Source: Paenibacillus_AA sp045062745
Lineage (GTDB): Bacteria > Bacillota > Bacilli > Paenibacillales > NBRC-103111
Length of the DNA: 64,000 bases
NCBI RefSeq assembly: GCF_045062745.1
Contig: NZ_JBJGED010000015.1
Location: 1-64,000, forward strand
Direction of reading: 5' to 3'
Shown: one piece after another, positions 52,480 to 60,088 of the stretch
How the letters are laid out: the number at the start of each line of letters is the position of its first letter
How positions within the stretch are numbered: the stretch's first letter is position 1
The notes under the pieces: model-generated
Database searches by the model: none
Told to the model about the DNA's origin: nothing
Seen by the model: only the letters and a program-made list of their open reading frames with translations
Translations under genes and position numbers: made by a program

Positions 52480-53934
52480 TTAGTTGTTGGCAGGTTGGTT
52501 CTGCATGACCGGCTGGCGTCCCGTACTTACAGGCTCGTCCTGCCAGCTGGTGCGCACCATGACGCCCCATGAGTCATCATTGCGAATGTAATCGAGATGG
52601 CCGAGTATTTTCCAATATACGTTGATCTGGTTATAACCCAGCGTCATGAGGAGGGAGTAAAAAATCATTTTGACCAAATCCTTGAACTTCGGGTACCGCC
52701 GGAACGCGATCTCCTCGATGAGCAGCGCCCCGCAGCTGAATACGATCTCGATGAGCAGGCTAACCCCGATTATGAGCAGCATCATCTTGTAGTCCGCCAT
52801 ATTGAGCGCGATGTACCCGAGGAGGGCCATGTAGCCCGTAAGCCGCAAGTAAGGGCCCAGCGTCTCGAAGATCAGCGTGTACGGCATCGACAACAACCCT
52901 ACCGCCCGGTATTTCGGAACGAACATCATGCTGCTGTATTTGAAAATGTTCTTGATGTTGCCGCGCGACCACCGTTTGCGCTGGCTCTGCAGGATGCGCA
53001 GCGATTCAGGCGCCTGCGTCCAGCACACCGCATCCGGACAATAAGCGATCCGGTACGGCAAGCCGTGGTCGAGCATATGCTTGTGCAGCTTGATGATGAT
53101 ATTCATGTCTTCGCCCGGGAAGCCGTCCCGGTATCCGTCGACCTTGATCAAATAATCTTTGCGGAACAAGCCGAACGCGCCCGACACGATGATGAGCCCG
53201 TTCATCGCGCTCCAGCCGATACGTCCGGCCAGAAACGACTTCAAGTACTCGATGTTCTGGAACATCGGCAGCAGCTTGTTCGGCAAGCTCACTTCGGTGA
53301 CGCAGCCGTTCTCGATCTTGCAGCCGTTCGCCACCCGGACGTTGCCGCCGATCGCGATCGTCTCCTCCGGATTCTCCATATAGACGGAAGCGAGCCGGAT
53401 GAGGGCGTCCTTCTCCAGCAGCGAATCCGCGTCGATCGTGGCGACGAGCGGATAGTGAGACACGTTGATCCCCACGTTCAAAGCGTCTGCTTTCCCGCCG
53501 TTCTCCTTGTCCACGACATAGAGCGAAGGATAGCGCGGATTGTGATACACCCCCCGGATCGGCATCGCCTCCAGTCCCGCCTGTTCGGAATAGTTCGTCG
53601 TCGGCGCGAGCCGGAAGGCGTCGATAAGCACCTGAAGCGTCGCATCCTTCGAGCCGTCGTTGATGACGATCACTTCATAGGACGGATAGCCGAGGTTCAG
53701 GAGCGACCGGACGCTCTCGATAATCGTCAGCTCTTCATTATAAGACGGGACGAGGATGGACACCGGAGGCACTTGCTCGGAACCGGACAGTTCATGGTAC
53801 CTGGCGTATCTCGCTCCCTTGAGGATGCGAATGATCCGTTTGTGGGAGAGCAGCATGAGGATCAAATAAAAGGCGTAGACGGCGATGACCGAATACAAGG
53901 CGAATAACGCATAGCTGAGCAGGAGCGATTTCAT
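52480..53934 (-). CDS. processive family 2 membrane glycosyltransferase
   Basis: 484 residues. Two N-terminal membrane helices (about 5-30), a GT-A catalytic domain and about four C-terminal helices. Catalytic motifs of processive synthases are complete: D93 in INDGSKD, D168-A-D170, E275-D276 in PGEDMN, and Q318..R321-W322 in QRKRW. It would polymerise a sugar from a UDP-activated donor and extrude it. No PilZ domain is attached, so any c-di-GMP control must come from a partner. The ATG overlaps the stop codon of the HEAT-repeat gene (ATGA), implying translational coupling and a physical partnership. Confidence 0.92.
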   Translation of the reverse strand: MKSLLLSYALFALYSVIAVYAFYLILMLLSHKRIIRILKGARYARYHELSGSEQVPPVSILVPSYNEELTIIESVRSLLNLGYPSYEVIVINDGSKDATLQVLIDAFRLAPTTNYSEQAGLEAMPIRGVYHNPRYPSLYVVDKENGGKADALNVGINVSHYPLVATIDADSLLEKDALIRLASVYMENPEETIAIGGNVRVANGCKIENGCVTEVSLPNKLLPMFQNIEYLKSFLAGRIGWSAMNGLIIVSGAFGLFRKDYLIKVDGYRDGFPGEDMNIIIKLHKHMLDHGLPYRIAYCPDAVCWTQAPESLRILQSQRKRWSRGNIKNIFKYSSMMFVPKYRAVGLLSMPYTLIFETLGPYLRLTGYMALLGYIALNMADYKMMLLIIGVSLLIEIVFSCGALLIEEIAFRRYPKFKDLVKMIFYSLLMTLGYNQINVYWKILGHLDYIRNDDSWGVMVRTSWQDEPVSTGRQPVMQNQPANN

Positions 53935-55133
53935 GCTGAATCCTCCTTCGATGCGAGAAGCCCGTTCATCGACGGTGCCCAGCCGGGACGTCCTTCGAAA
54001 AATTGCCGGTAAATCTGCAGCCTGCGGTTGTGCTGCAGCGCCTGCTCGAAATCGTCCATATAGAGAGAGCCGTGCATGAGCTCCTCCTGAATCACCTCGT
54101 ACGCGAGACTAGCCTCTTCCGTTTGCTCCGAGCCCGCCGCCGTCTCGCACAATGCTTCGAAGCCGCTGTCCTGCAAGCGGACCAGGCTGCGGGCGCAATT
54201 CATCCTCACGCGCCAGTCCGGGTCGGACAGTCCTTCCTTCAGCAGCGCGATCGCATGCTCGGTCTCGATCCGGCCTAGCGCCTCCGCGACCTCGGCCCGA
54301 ATGTTCGCGTCCTCATGCCCCATCCATTCGGCGAGCCGATCGGAGGTCTGTCCGCTCCCCTGCCGGACCAGCGTCTGGACCGACAATAGACGCAGCTCCG
54401 CATCCTCCGACGCCAGGAACGGCGTGAGAAGCTGGAGCGCGCCGGGAATCGAGCGGTTGTGCAAGCCGGTCAGGGCAATGCGCTGCAGCTCGTCGTCCGG
54501 CTCCTGCAAGTATTCGAGCAGGAGCGGCGTATAGTCCAGGCGGGATAGCGCCAGCACTTCCGACACGAGCCGGTGCGACTGCTTGCGGTGCTTCGCCAGG
54601 CTGCGCACCATCGCGTCGAGCTGCTCAAGGCGCTCTGCGCTCTGCGAGATGGCGCGGGCGATTACGAACGCCGGGGAGCCGTATCGCTCCTCATCCAGCA
54701 GCTGCTGCAAGAGCGGAACCGCGGTCCCCGCTTGCAGGACGCCCAGGTTGTTCGCCGCATCGAGGCGAATCCAGTGAATCTCGCTTCTCAGCCGCTTGAG
54801 ATTCATCTCTACGAGGCCGAGATCGCGGCATAGCTGCGCCAGCTTGTCGCGCTCCGCGCCGACAATTTTGTCCATCCACTGGAACAGCTTGGTCTGAATC
54901 ACCTTCAGCTCGGTTCGTGACAGCGTGCCGACCGGTTTTTGAAGCGGTATGTCTTCATGTAAATGTGATTTTACATAGTCGAAGTAATCTTGATGTTTGG
55001 TCAAATAAGCTCGGGTTTGGCGCTCGAACCAGATCGAATGCGCCCTCAGCCCGAATAGGCCGAGAAAGATGACGGCGATAAACACAATTAAGATGTAGGC
55101 CAGAACGAGTAACTCCGTACTGCTGTCATTCAT
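53931..55133 (-). CDS. membrane-anchored HEAT-repeat protein
   Basis: 400 residues. One N-terminal membrane helix (about 8-30) then a cytoplasmic region of helical repeats; HEAT/PBS-like units are clear from about 115 to 350, for example LRLLSVQTLVRQGSG, IRAEVAEALGRIET and WRVRMNCARSLVRL. HEAT arrays bind proteins. It starts the leftward operon and overlaps the glycosyltransferase gene by four bases, so it is probably a scaffold or regulator subunit of that synthase. The ATG at 55133 has AAGGAGG 9 bases upstream. I know no characterised synthase with such a subunit. Confidence 0.85.
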   Translation of the reverse strand: MNDSSTELLVLAYILIVFIAVIFLGLFGLRAHSIWFERQTRAYLTKHQDYFDYVKSHLHEDIPLQKPVGTLSRTELKVIQTKLFQWMDKIVGAERDKLAQLCRDLGLVEMNLKRLRSEIHWIRLDAANNLGVLQAGTAVPLLQQLLDEERYGSPAFVIARAISQSAERLEQLDAMVRSLAKHRKQSHRLVSEVLALSRLDYTPLLLEYLQEPDDELQRIALTGLHNRSIPGALQLLTPFLASEDAELRLLSVQTLVRQGSGQTSDRLAEWMGHEDANIRAEVAEALGRIETEHAIALLKEGLSDPDWRVRMNCARSLVRLQDSGFEALCETAAGSEQTEEASLAYEVIQEELMHGSLYMDDFEQALQHNRRLQIYRQFFEGRPGWAPSMNGLLASKEDSA

Positions 55134-55266
55134 ATGGTATTCCCTCCTTGTCTCTCTCTATCTCCGGGTTCTCCTATCTCTTCTTTCTATTCCCGTTCGT
55201 GCTGGTAGATATGGTCCGCCCTGGCCGGCGATACTCAGACATGTTCTCATTAAAGAACTAGATTAA

Positions 55267-55295
55267 AGTATACCTCAGAACACCCCAATTGAAAA
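55267..55295 (-). promoter_or_regulatory. predicted promoter of the leftward (HEAT/glycosyltransferase) operon
   Basis: Minus-strand TTTTCA (55290-55295), a 17-base spacer and TATACT (55267-55272). One partial SinR box lies in the spacer and a perfect one about 10 bases downstream of the -10. Confidence 0.55.
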
Positions 55296-55382
55296 ACGGC
55301 AAAATCTCGACAAAATTCTTTAAAAAGAACAAAATCCCACGTTATTCTCTTAAATAATCCCGTATTCACCCCAAAATATAAC

Positions 55383-55411
55383 TTTATATAGAACAATACT
55401 TTGCATATAAT
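55383..55411 (+). promoter_or_regulatory. predicted promoter of the rightward (UbiA) operon
   Basis: TTTATA (55383-55388), a 17-base spacer and a perfect TATAAT (55406-55411). A partial SinR box touches the -35 and a perfect GTTCTTT lies at about +5 to +11. Confidence 0.65.
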
Positions 55412-55495
55412 GAAGCATGGTGTTCTTTATTAAGTACATCTAGCATCTCTAGCCTTATACTATTGATGACATGAACACAAAGGATGGTTGATAGG

Positions 55496-56416
55496 ATGAA
55501 TTTGCCGAATACGAACGTAGGAGCGAAGGGAAAAAAAGCCGGCTCGCTTCCCTACACGCTTCAAATGTACGTCGTCCAGCTTCGTCCCCGGCAGTGGACC
55601 AAAAATTTGCTCGTATTCGCGGCCCTGATTTTCTCCATTCAGAAGGCGACCATGGACATGCTGATGCATTCCGTCGTTGGCTTCCTTCTGTTCTGCTTCG
55701 TCTCGAGCTGCGTGTACATTCTGAACGACTTCGTAGACCGCGAGGCGGACCGGCAGCATCCGGAGAAGCGGCACCGTCCGATGGCATCAGGAGCGATCCC
55801 CGCTCAGGGCGCGCTCATGCTGGGGGCCGTGCTGCTGACGGGATCCCTGGCGACGGCTTACGTGCTCAGTCCCGTCTTCGGGCTGCTGCTGACCGTCTAC
55901 TTCGTGCTCAACGTAGCGTATTCGTTCAAACTGAAGCATGTCGTCATCGTGGACGTGCTTATCGTTGCTTCCGGCTTCGTCCTGCGCGCCATCGGCGGGG
56001 GTCTCGTCATAGGTGTTGCGCTGACGCCTTGGTTCTTGATCTGTACGCTGCTACTCTCGATCTTCCTCGCTATCAGCAAACGCCGGCACGAGGTGTACGC
56101 GCTGCAGCACGACAGCGGCTCGCACCGGAAAGTGCTTGAGTCTTACTCGATCGATCTGCTGAATCAATTGAACAGCATCGTGACGACGGCGACGATCATG
56201 AGCTACGCCTTGTTCACGTTCACGTCCGGCCATACCGTCCACCTCATGTGGACGCTGGCGTTCGTCATTTACGGCGTGTTCCGGTATTTGTACCTGATTC
56301 ATATGGAGGACAAGGGCGGGAAGCCGGAAAAGGTGCTGTTCGAAGACCGGCATCTGCTTGTTACGGTTATGCTGTACGCTTTTTCGGTAGCGCTGATCTT
56401 GATTTATCTGGAATAA
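55496..56416 (+). CDS. UbiA-family polyprenyl-phosphate phosphoribosyltransferase homologue
   Basis: 306 residues with about nine membrane helices. The first Asp-rich motif is N77-D78..D81-READ85 (ILNDFVDREADRQHPEKRHRP) and the second is the IVDVLIVASGFVLRAIGG block. This arrangement is close to mycobacterial decaprenyl-phosphate phosphoribose synthase (Rv3806c), which transfers phosphoribose from PRPP to polyprenyl phosphate. The ATG at 55496 is preferred because AAAGGATGG is then properly spaced; 55484 is too close to it. It opens an operon with a PAP2-type phosphatase, as in the arabinan donor pathway, but no DprE1/DprE2 epimerase genes are present, so the lipid-linked sugar may stay ribose. 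Confidence 0.85.
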   Translation: MNLPNTNVGAKGKKAGSLPYTLQMYVVQLRPRQWTKNLLVFAALIFSIQKATMDMLMHSVVGFLLFCFVSSCVYILNDFVDREADRQHPEKRHRPMASGAIPAQGALMLGAVLLTGSLATAYVLSPVFGLLLTVYFVLNVAYSFKLKHVVIVDVLIVASGFVLRAIGGGLVIGVALTPWFLICTLLLSIFLAISKRRHEVYALQHDSGSHRKVLESYSIDLLNQLNSIVTTATIMSYALFTFTSGHTVHLMWTLAFVIYGVFRYLYLIHMEDKGGKPEKVLFEDRHLLVTVMLYAFSVALILIYLE

Positions 56417-56452
56417 ACCGCGAGTGGCTATAGCCGGATAGGAGGTGGTTGG

Positions 56453-56803
56453 ATGAAATTCTTATGGCTGTTCGCCTCCGTCCTTCTGGGGGTGGTCGGA
56501 CAATTGCTGATGAAGTGGGGGCTCGTGGAGCCGAAGCCGCTCTGGACGGAAGGCCCGTCCTTCGCCCGGTCGCTCAGTTCCTGGCCGGTGCTGGCCGGAC
56601 TCACCGCTTACGCGTGCAGCTCTTTGTTCTGGCTGCTCGCCCTGAAGCAAATGCCGATCAGCGTCGCCTACCCGATGGTCAGCCTCGGCTACGTCGGCGT
56701 GGCGCTAGCCGGCTATTACTTGTTCCGGGAACCGCTGTCCGCCGTTCATTGGCTGGGCATCGGCGTCATTATGCTAGGCGTCGTGATAGTAGCGCGGGCA
56801 TAA
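56453..56803 (+). CDS. small SMR/EamA-type membrane transporter
   Basis: 116 residues with four membrane helices, like EmrE/SMR and ArnE proteins. The first helix has VLLGVVGQLLMKWGL, where the usual membrane Glu of EmrE is replaced by Gln; helix 4 is HWLGIGVIMLGVVIVA. Proteins of this size next to polyprenyl-sugar genes (ArnE/ArnF) flip lipid-linked sugars to the outer face. Here it lies between the UbiA-like and PAP2-like genes, so a flippase for polyprenyl-phospho-pentose is proposed. AGGAGGTGG precedes the ATG. A family B repeat starts 3 bases after the stop. Confidence 0.8.
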   Translation: MKFLWLFASVLLGVVGQLLMKWGLVEPKPLWTEGPSFARSLSSWPVLAGLTAYACSSLFWLLALKQMPISVAYPMVSLGYVGVALAGYYLFREPLSAVHWLGIGVIMLGVVIVARA

Positions 56804-56806
56804 ATA

Positions 56807-56865
56807 CCCCACAAAGTGACGCAGGGCTTCGCAGATTATTCCTAGTACTTTGCGGGGACCCCGGA
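56807..56865 (+). repeat. family B inverted repeat, copy B3
   Basis: CCCCACAAAG (56807-56816) and CTTTGCGGGG (56847-56856) with the shared GTGACGCAGGGCTTCGCAGAT interior (20-base core TGACGCAGGGCTTCGCAGAT) and ACCCCGG tail. It lies inside the rightward operon between the flippase-like and PAP2 genes and could form an mRNA hairpin there. Confidence 0.75.
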
Positions 56866-56908
56866 CAATTGGTTCATAAAACTTAGATATGGATAGGGGA
56901 ATACCGGT

Positions 56909-57346
56909 ATGAACGAGATTCACAGCTACATGTTCGCCATCCTACCCCTCCTGGCCTGGGTCGTCTCCGGCTGCCTGAAGTTCGCCGTCAACGCGCTGAA
57001 ATATGGCGCAAAGGCGCGTGAGCACATCGGCAACGGCGGCTTTCCCAGCACGCACACGTCGGTCGTCTCCTCCATCACGATGGGTATCGGGTTCACGGTC
57101 GGTTGGGACAGCCCTTTGTTCGGACTGGGCGTGGCCTTGCTCATGATCACCGTCATCGATGCGACAGGCGTCCGGAGAGCGGTTGGCACGCATGCGCAAT
57201 GGATCAACGTGCTGTCCAGACGGCATCCCGATGACGAAGCGTCGCTCCTGCGGGAGAAGCAGGGGCATACGAAATTCGAAATCGTCGGAGGACTGGGCGT
57301 GGGAACGGTGCTCGGCTGGATCGCGTCATGGTTCATATCCTTTTGA
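56909..57346 (+). CDS. divergent PAP2 family membrane phosphatase (YuiD-like)
   Basis: 145 residues, about four membrane helices. The family blocks are HIGNGGFPSTHTSVVSSI (39-56), VIDATGVRRAVGTHA and GHTKFEIVGGLGVG, corresponding to the modified phosphatase motifs of the divergent PAP2 group. In the operon with a UbiA-type phosphoribosyltransferase the obvious role is to remove the 5-phosphate from polyprenyl-phosphoryl-phosphoribose, as proposed for Rv3807c. It may instead be a general undecaprenyl-type phosphatase. The next gene starts 22 bases later. Confidence 0.85.
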   Translation: MNEIHSYMFAILPLLAWVVSGCLKFAVNALKYGAKAREHIGNGGFPSTHTSVVSSITMGIGFTVGWDSPLFGLGVALLMITVIDATGVRRAVGTHAQWINVLSRRHPDDEASLLREKQGHTKFEIVGGLGVGTVLGWIASWFISF

Positions 57347-57367
57347 GGAGTTAGGAGAGATAGAGAG

Positions 57368-59026
57368 ATGAGAGAACGCATACCGCAATTAAGCTTGCTA
57401 ACAGGGATTTTCCTGCTTGTATTCACCGCGGCGACCTTCGCCGTCACCTCGCTGTTGTTTTTGGTTCACATTGAGATTACCGCGGCAAATCTGTTTCTGG
57501 CGCTGGCCGCGACCGTTGCGATTTTGTGGTTCGGGACCAAAGTGTACTTTTCGGAGCGTCACGCGCTCTACTTCGGCATCAGTCTGCTGGCCTCAACCGT
57601 CGTGTTTTTCATTTTCCTCGGGGTCAGCGGCTCGTTCTACGACTTGAGCTACGACGGCCAGACGTATCACCAGGAGGGCATTCTGCGGCTGGCGCAAGGC
57701 TGGAACCCTTTCTATGACAAACCGCTCGGCGACCAGGGTGTCCCGTACGCGATCTGGATCGACCATTACGCCAAAGCGAGCGAGACGATCGCGGCCGCGC
57801 TGTACGCCGTCACCGGCTCGATCGAGCTGAGCAAGGTGTTCAACTTCCTGCTCATCGCCGCGTCGTTCTTCCTCAGCTTCTCGGCGCTGGCCGCCATCCT
57901 TCCGCGCCGGCGGGGACTGGCCGCCCTGTTCGCCTTCATGCTCGCTTGCAACCCGGTGAGCATCTATCAGAGCCTCAGCTTCTATGTCGACGGGCAGCTC
58001 GGCTCCCTGCTAATCTGCCTCACGGCGCTCGGCGTGCTGATCTACTTCCGGCCGAAGTGGCCGGTTATTATCGCCTACGCCTTATGCATCACGCTAGCGG
58101 TCAACAATAAATTTACCGCGCTCGCGTACGCAGGCATTCTATGCTTCGGACTGGTGCTGGCGCTGTACGTCACCCAGAAGCACGGGATCTTGAAGAAAAT
58201 GCTGATCGTCATGACGGCCAGCGCCCTGATCGGCGTCGCGCTGCTCGGCTTCAACCCGTACGTCACGAACATGATGAAGTACAAAAACCCGTTTTACCCT
58301 CTTGCGGGGGAAGACTCCAGGGACGTCGTCGCCGCCTTCACGCCGACCAGCTTCATGACGATGAACCGGTTCGAGGAAGCGGCCGTCTCCTACTTCTCCC
58401 AGTCGGAGGGCAACAGCACGAAGCGTGACGAAACGACGCTGAAGCCCCCGTTCACCTTCAGCCTGGACGAGTTGAAGTATTATGGCATTCCCGATACCGC
58501 GATCGGCGGGTTCGGCCCTCTGTTCAGCGGGGTGATCGTGCTGGCGCTCATCATCCTCATCATGGCGTTCCTGTTCAACGTGCCCCGAACGATGGTGGTC
58601 ATCGGGCTGCTAGGCATCTTGCTCGCCTCCGTCTTCATCAACTACGCCGCGTGGTGGGCGCGCTACGTGCCGCATTTGTGGATCTTGCCCTTCCTCATCG
58701 CGCTGCTCGGCTTTAGCTTCACGGAGCGCAAAGTGATCCGGGGACTCAGCTGGCTCATGGTAGGCGTGCTGTTCGTGAACATGGCGATGGTGACGGTCTC
58801 TTATTACAAGCTGCAGGCGGAAGCGAACGGCGAGCTGAAGGCGCAGATGCAGACGCTTAAAGAGGCACAGCAGCCGGTCACGGTCTACTTCTCCTACGCC
58901 TATTCCAACAAGAACCGGCTCGAGGATTACGGAATTGCGGTGAAGGAGGTGAAAACGGAGCCTAAGTGCGATTCTTTGGTGGAGCTGAGAGATTCCGGCA
59001 CGCTCGTCTGCACGAGCGCCCAATAA
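57368..59026 (+). CDS. GT-C-like multi-spanning glycosyltransferase candidate
   Basis: 552 residues with about 11-12 membrane helices and a soluble C-terminal tail of about 75 residues ending in two cysteines. The loop after the early helices contains FYDLSYDGQTYHQEG (D92, D96), where GT-C enzymes keep the catalytic acid facing outside. These enzymes use polyprenyl-phospho-sugars, which fits the UbiA-PAP2-flippase genes upstream. A role in adding a pentose to a surface polymer is inferred. No named family is recognised with certainty. The start at 57368 follows TAGGAGAG. Confidence 0.75.
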   Translation: MRERIPQLSLLTGIFLLVFTAATFAVTSLLFLVHIEITAANLFLALAATVAILWFGTKVYFSERHALYFGISLLASTVVFFIFLGVSGSFYDLSYDGQTYHQEGILRLAQGWNPFYDKPLGDQGVPYAIWIDHYAKASETIAAALYAVTGSIELSKVFNFLLIAASFFLSFSALAAILPRRRGLAALFAFMLACNPVSIYQSLSFYVDGQLGSLLICLTALGVLIYFRPKWPVIIAYALCITLAVNNKFTALAYAGILCFGLVLALYVTQKHGILKKMLIVMTASALIGVALLGFNPYVTNMMKYKNPFYPLAGEDSRDVVAAFTPTSFMTMNRFEEAAVSYFSQSEGNSTKRDETTLKPPFTFSLDELKYYGIPDTAIGGFGPLFSGVIVLALIILIMAFLFNVPRTMVVIGLLGILLASVFINYAAWWARYVPHLWILPFLIALLGFSFTERKVIRGLSWLMVGVLFVNMAMVTVSYYKLQAEANGELKAQMQTLKEAQQPVTVYFSYAYSNKNRLEDYGIAVKEVKTEPKCDSLVELRDSGTLVCTSAQ

Positions 59027-59083
59027 CCTAGCGAAAATCAGTAACCGCGGCGCTCCACAATTTTCCGTACAGGAGGAACTATT

Positions 59084-60007
59084 TTGGATATAATCGGTTC
59101 ATGGTCCCGACTCGCCATGAAAGCTTGTTTAAGTCTGGTACTCGCGCTCACATTGGCCTTGCTGCCCCCGACGGCAGGCCGCACTTTAACGGCGGTTGCC
59201 GCCGACGCGGGGTCGAAGGTCGTCGCCACATGGATGTGGAACACATATGAGATCTGGCGGGACAAAGAGGGAACATTGAACTATTTGACGCAGCACGGCG
59301 TCAATCGGGTGTATCTGCAGGCAGACCCCGACATCCCGGTCGACGTCTACCGCACGTTCATCCGAGAGGCAGGCGAACGCGGAATCGAGGTGCAGGCGTT
59401 AGGCGGGAAGCCCGAATGGGCTCTGCCGGAAGGGCAAGATGACCTCTACAAATTTATTTACTGGGTCAAAGCTTACAACAACAGCTCCCGCTCCTCGGAG
59501 CGATTTAACGGTATCCACCTGGATGTGGAGCCTTACGTGCTGCCGCAATGGCAGTACGAGCGGGACACGATCATAGGGTACTGGATGGACACCGTCAGCG
59601 GCTTCGTCCAGGAGGTCAAGAGCGATTCGTACTTAACCGTCGGCGTCGACTTGCCCATCTGGCTGCAGTGGTTCCTCGTGCCGGACGGGAAAGGCGATAC
59701 GACGACATTGACCGATTACATCATAGGCCGGGTCGACGAAATCGCCCTGATGGCCTACATCGACAACACACCTGGTATCCTCCAGGCGGTCAGTCATGAG
59801 CTCGCCGAGGCGGAAGCCTCGGGCAAGCCGGTCGTTATCGGAGTGGAGACGATGGACAACGGCGAAGCGAACTCCAGCTTCTACGGCTTGGGCCAGGGGG
59901 CCATGTACGATACCATCAACGCGGTCGCCTCCGCACTGTGGACCCATCCGGCCTATGGCGGCGTCGGGATTCACGAATACGACAGCTGGCGTTTTTTAGG
60001 CTGGTAA
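59084..60007 (+). CDS. secreted TIM-barrel protein, glycosidase-like
   Basis: 307 residues from a TTG at 59084, supported by AGGAGG 7 bases upstream. A signal peptide ends near AVAADA (about 40). The mature part looks like a TIM barrel: WMWNTYEIW on strand 1, VNRVYLQAD on strand 2, FNGIHLDVEPYVLP with E149 at the strand-4 catalytic position, and VDEIALMAYID later. The LDVE motif resembles that of the GH18-like protein at 44744 (LDIE), but overall similarity is low. It is the last gene of the rightward operon and is followed by a strong terminator; a role in trimming the polymer is inferred. Confidence 0.72.
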   Translation: MDIIGSWSRLAMKACLSLVLALTLALLPPTAGRTLTAVAADAGSKVVATWMWNTYEIWRDKEGTLNYLTQHGVNRVYLQADPDIPVDVYRTFIREAGERGIEVQALGGKPEWALPEGQDDLYKFIYWVKAYNNSSRSSERFNGIHLDVEPYVLPQWQYERDTIIGYWMDTVSGFVQEVKSDSYLTVGVDLPIWLQWFLVPDGKGDTTTLTDYIIGRVDEIALMAYIDNTPGILQAVSHELAEAEASGKPVVIGVETMDNGEANSSFYGLGQGAMYDTINAVASALWTHPAYGGVGIHEYDSWRFLGW

Positions 60008-60024
60008 GCAGCCGGCAGCACGAA

Positions 60025-60056
60025 GCCTGCCCAGGGAAGTCCTGGGCAGGCTTTTT
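60025..60056 (+). terminator. intrinsic terminator of the rightward operon
   Basis: Perfect 11-base arms GCCTGCCCAGG and CCTGGGCAGGC with a 5-base loop, followed by TTTTTGAGC. Confidence 0.9.
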
Positions 60057-60088
60057 GAGCTGCTGCTGGGATTAGTTCCAAAAAGGGA

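Larger units (their letters stand above)
55243..55428. promoter_or_regulatory. cluster of SinR boxes in the divergent promoter region
   Basis: Exact matches to GTTCTYT: AAAGAAC at 55252-55258 and 55324-55330 (reverse sense) and GTTCTTT at 55422-55428. One-mismatch sites: GTTCTCA 55243-55249, TCAGAAC 55275-55281, ATTCTTT 55315-55321, ATTCTCT 55344-55350 and ATAGAAC 55388-55394. Several are arranged as facing pairs, and they lie on or beside both predicted promoters. Confidence 0.65.
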
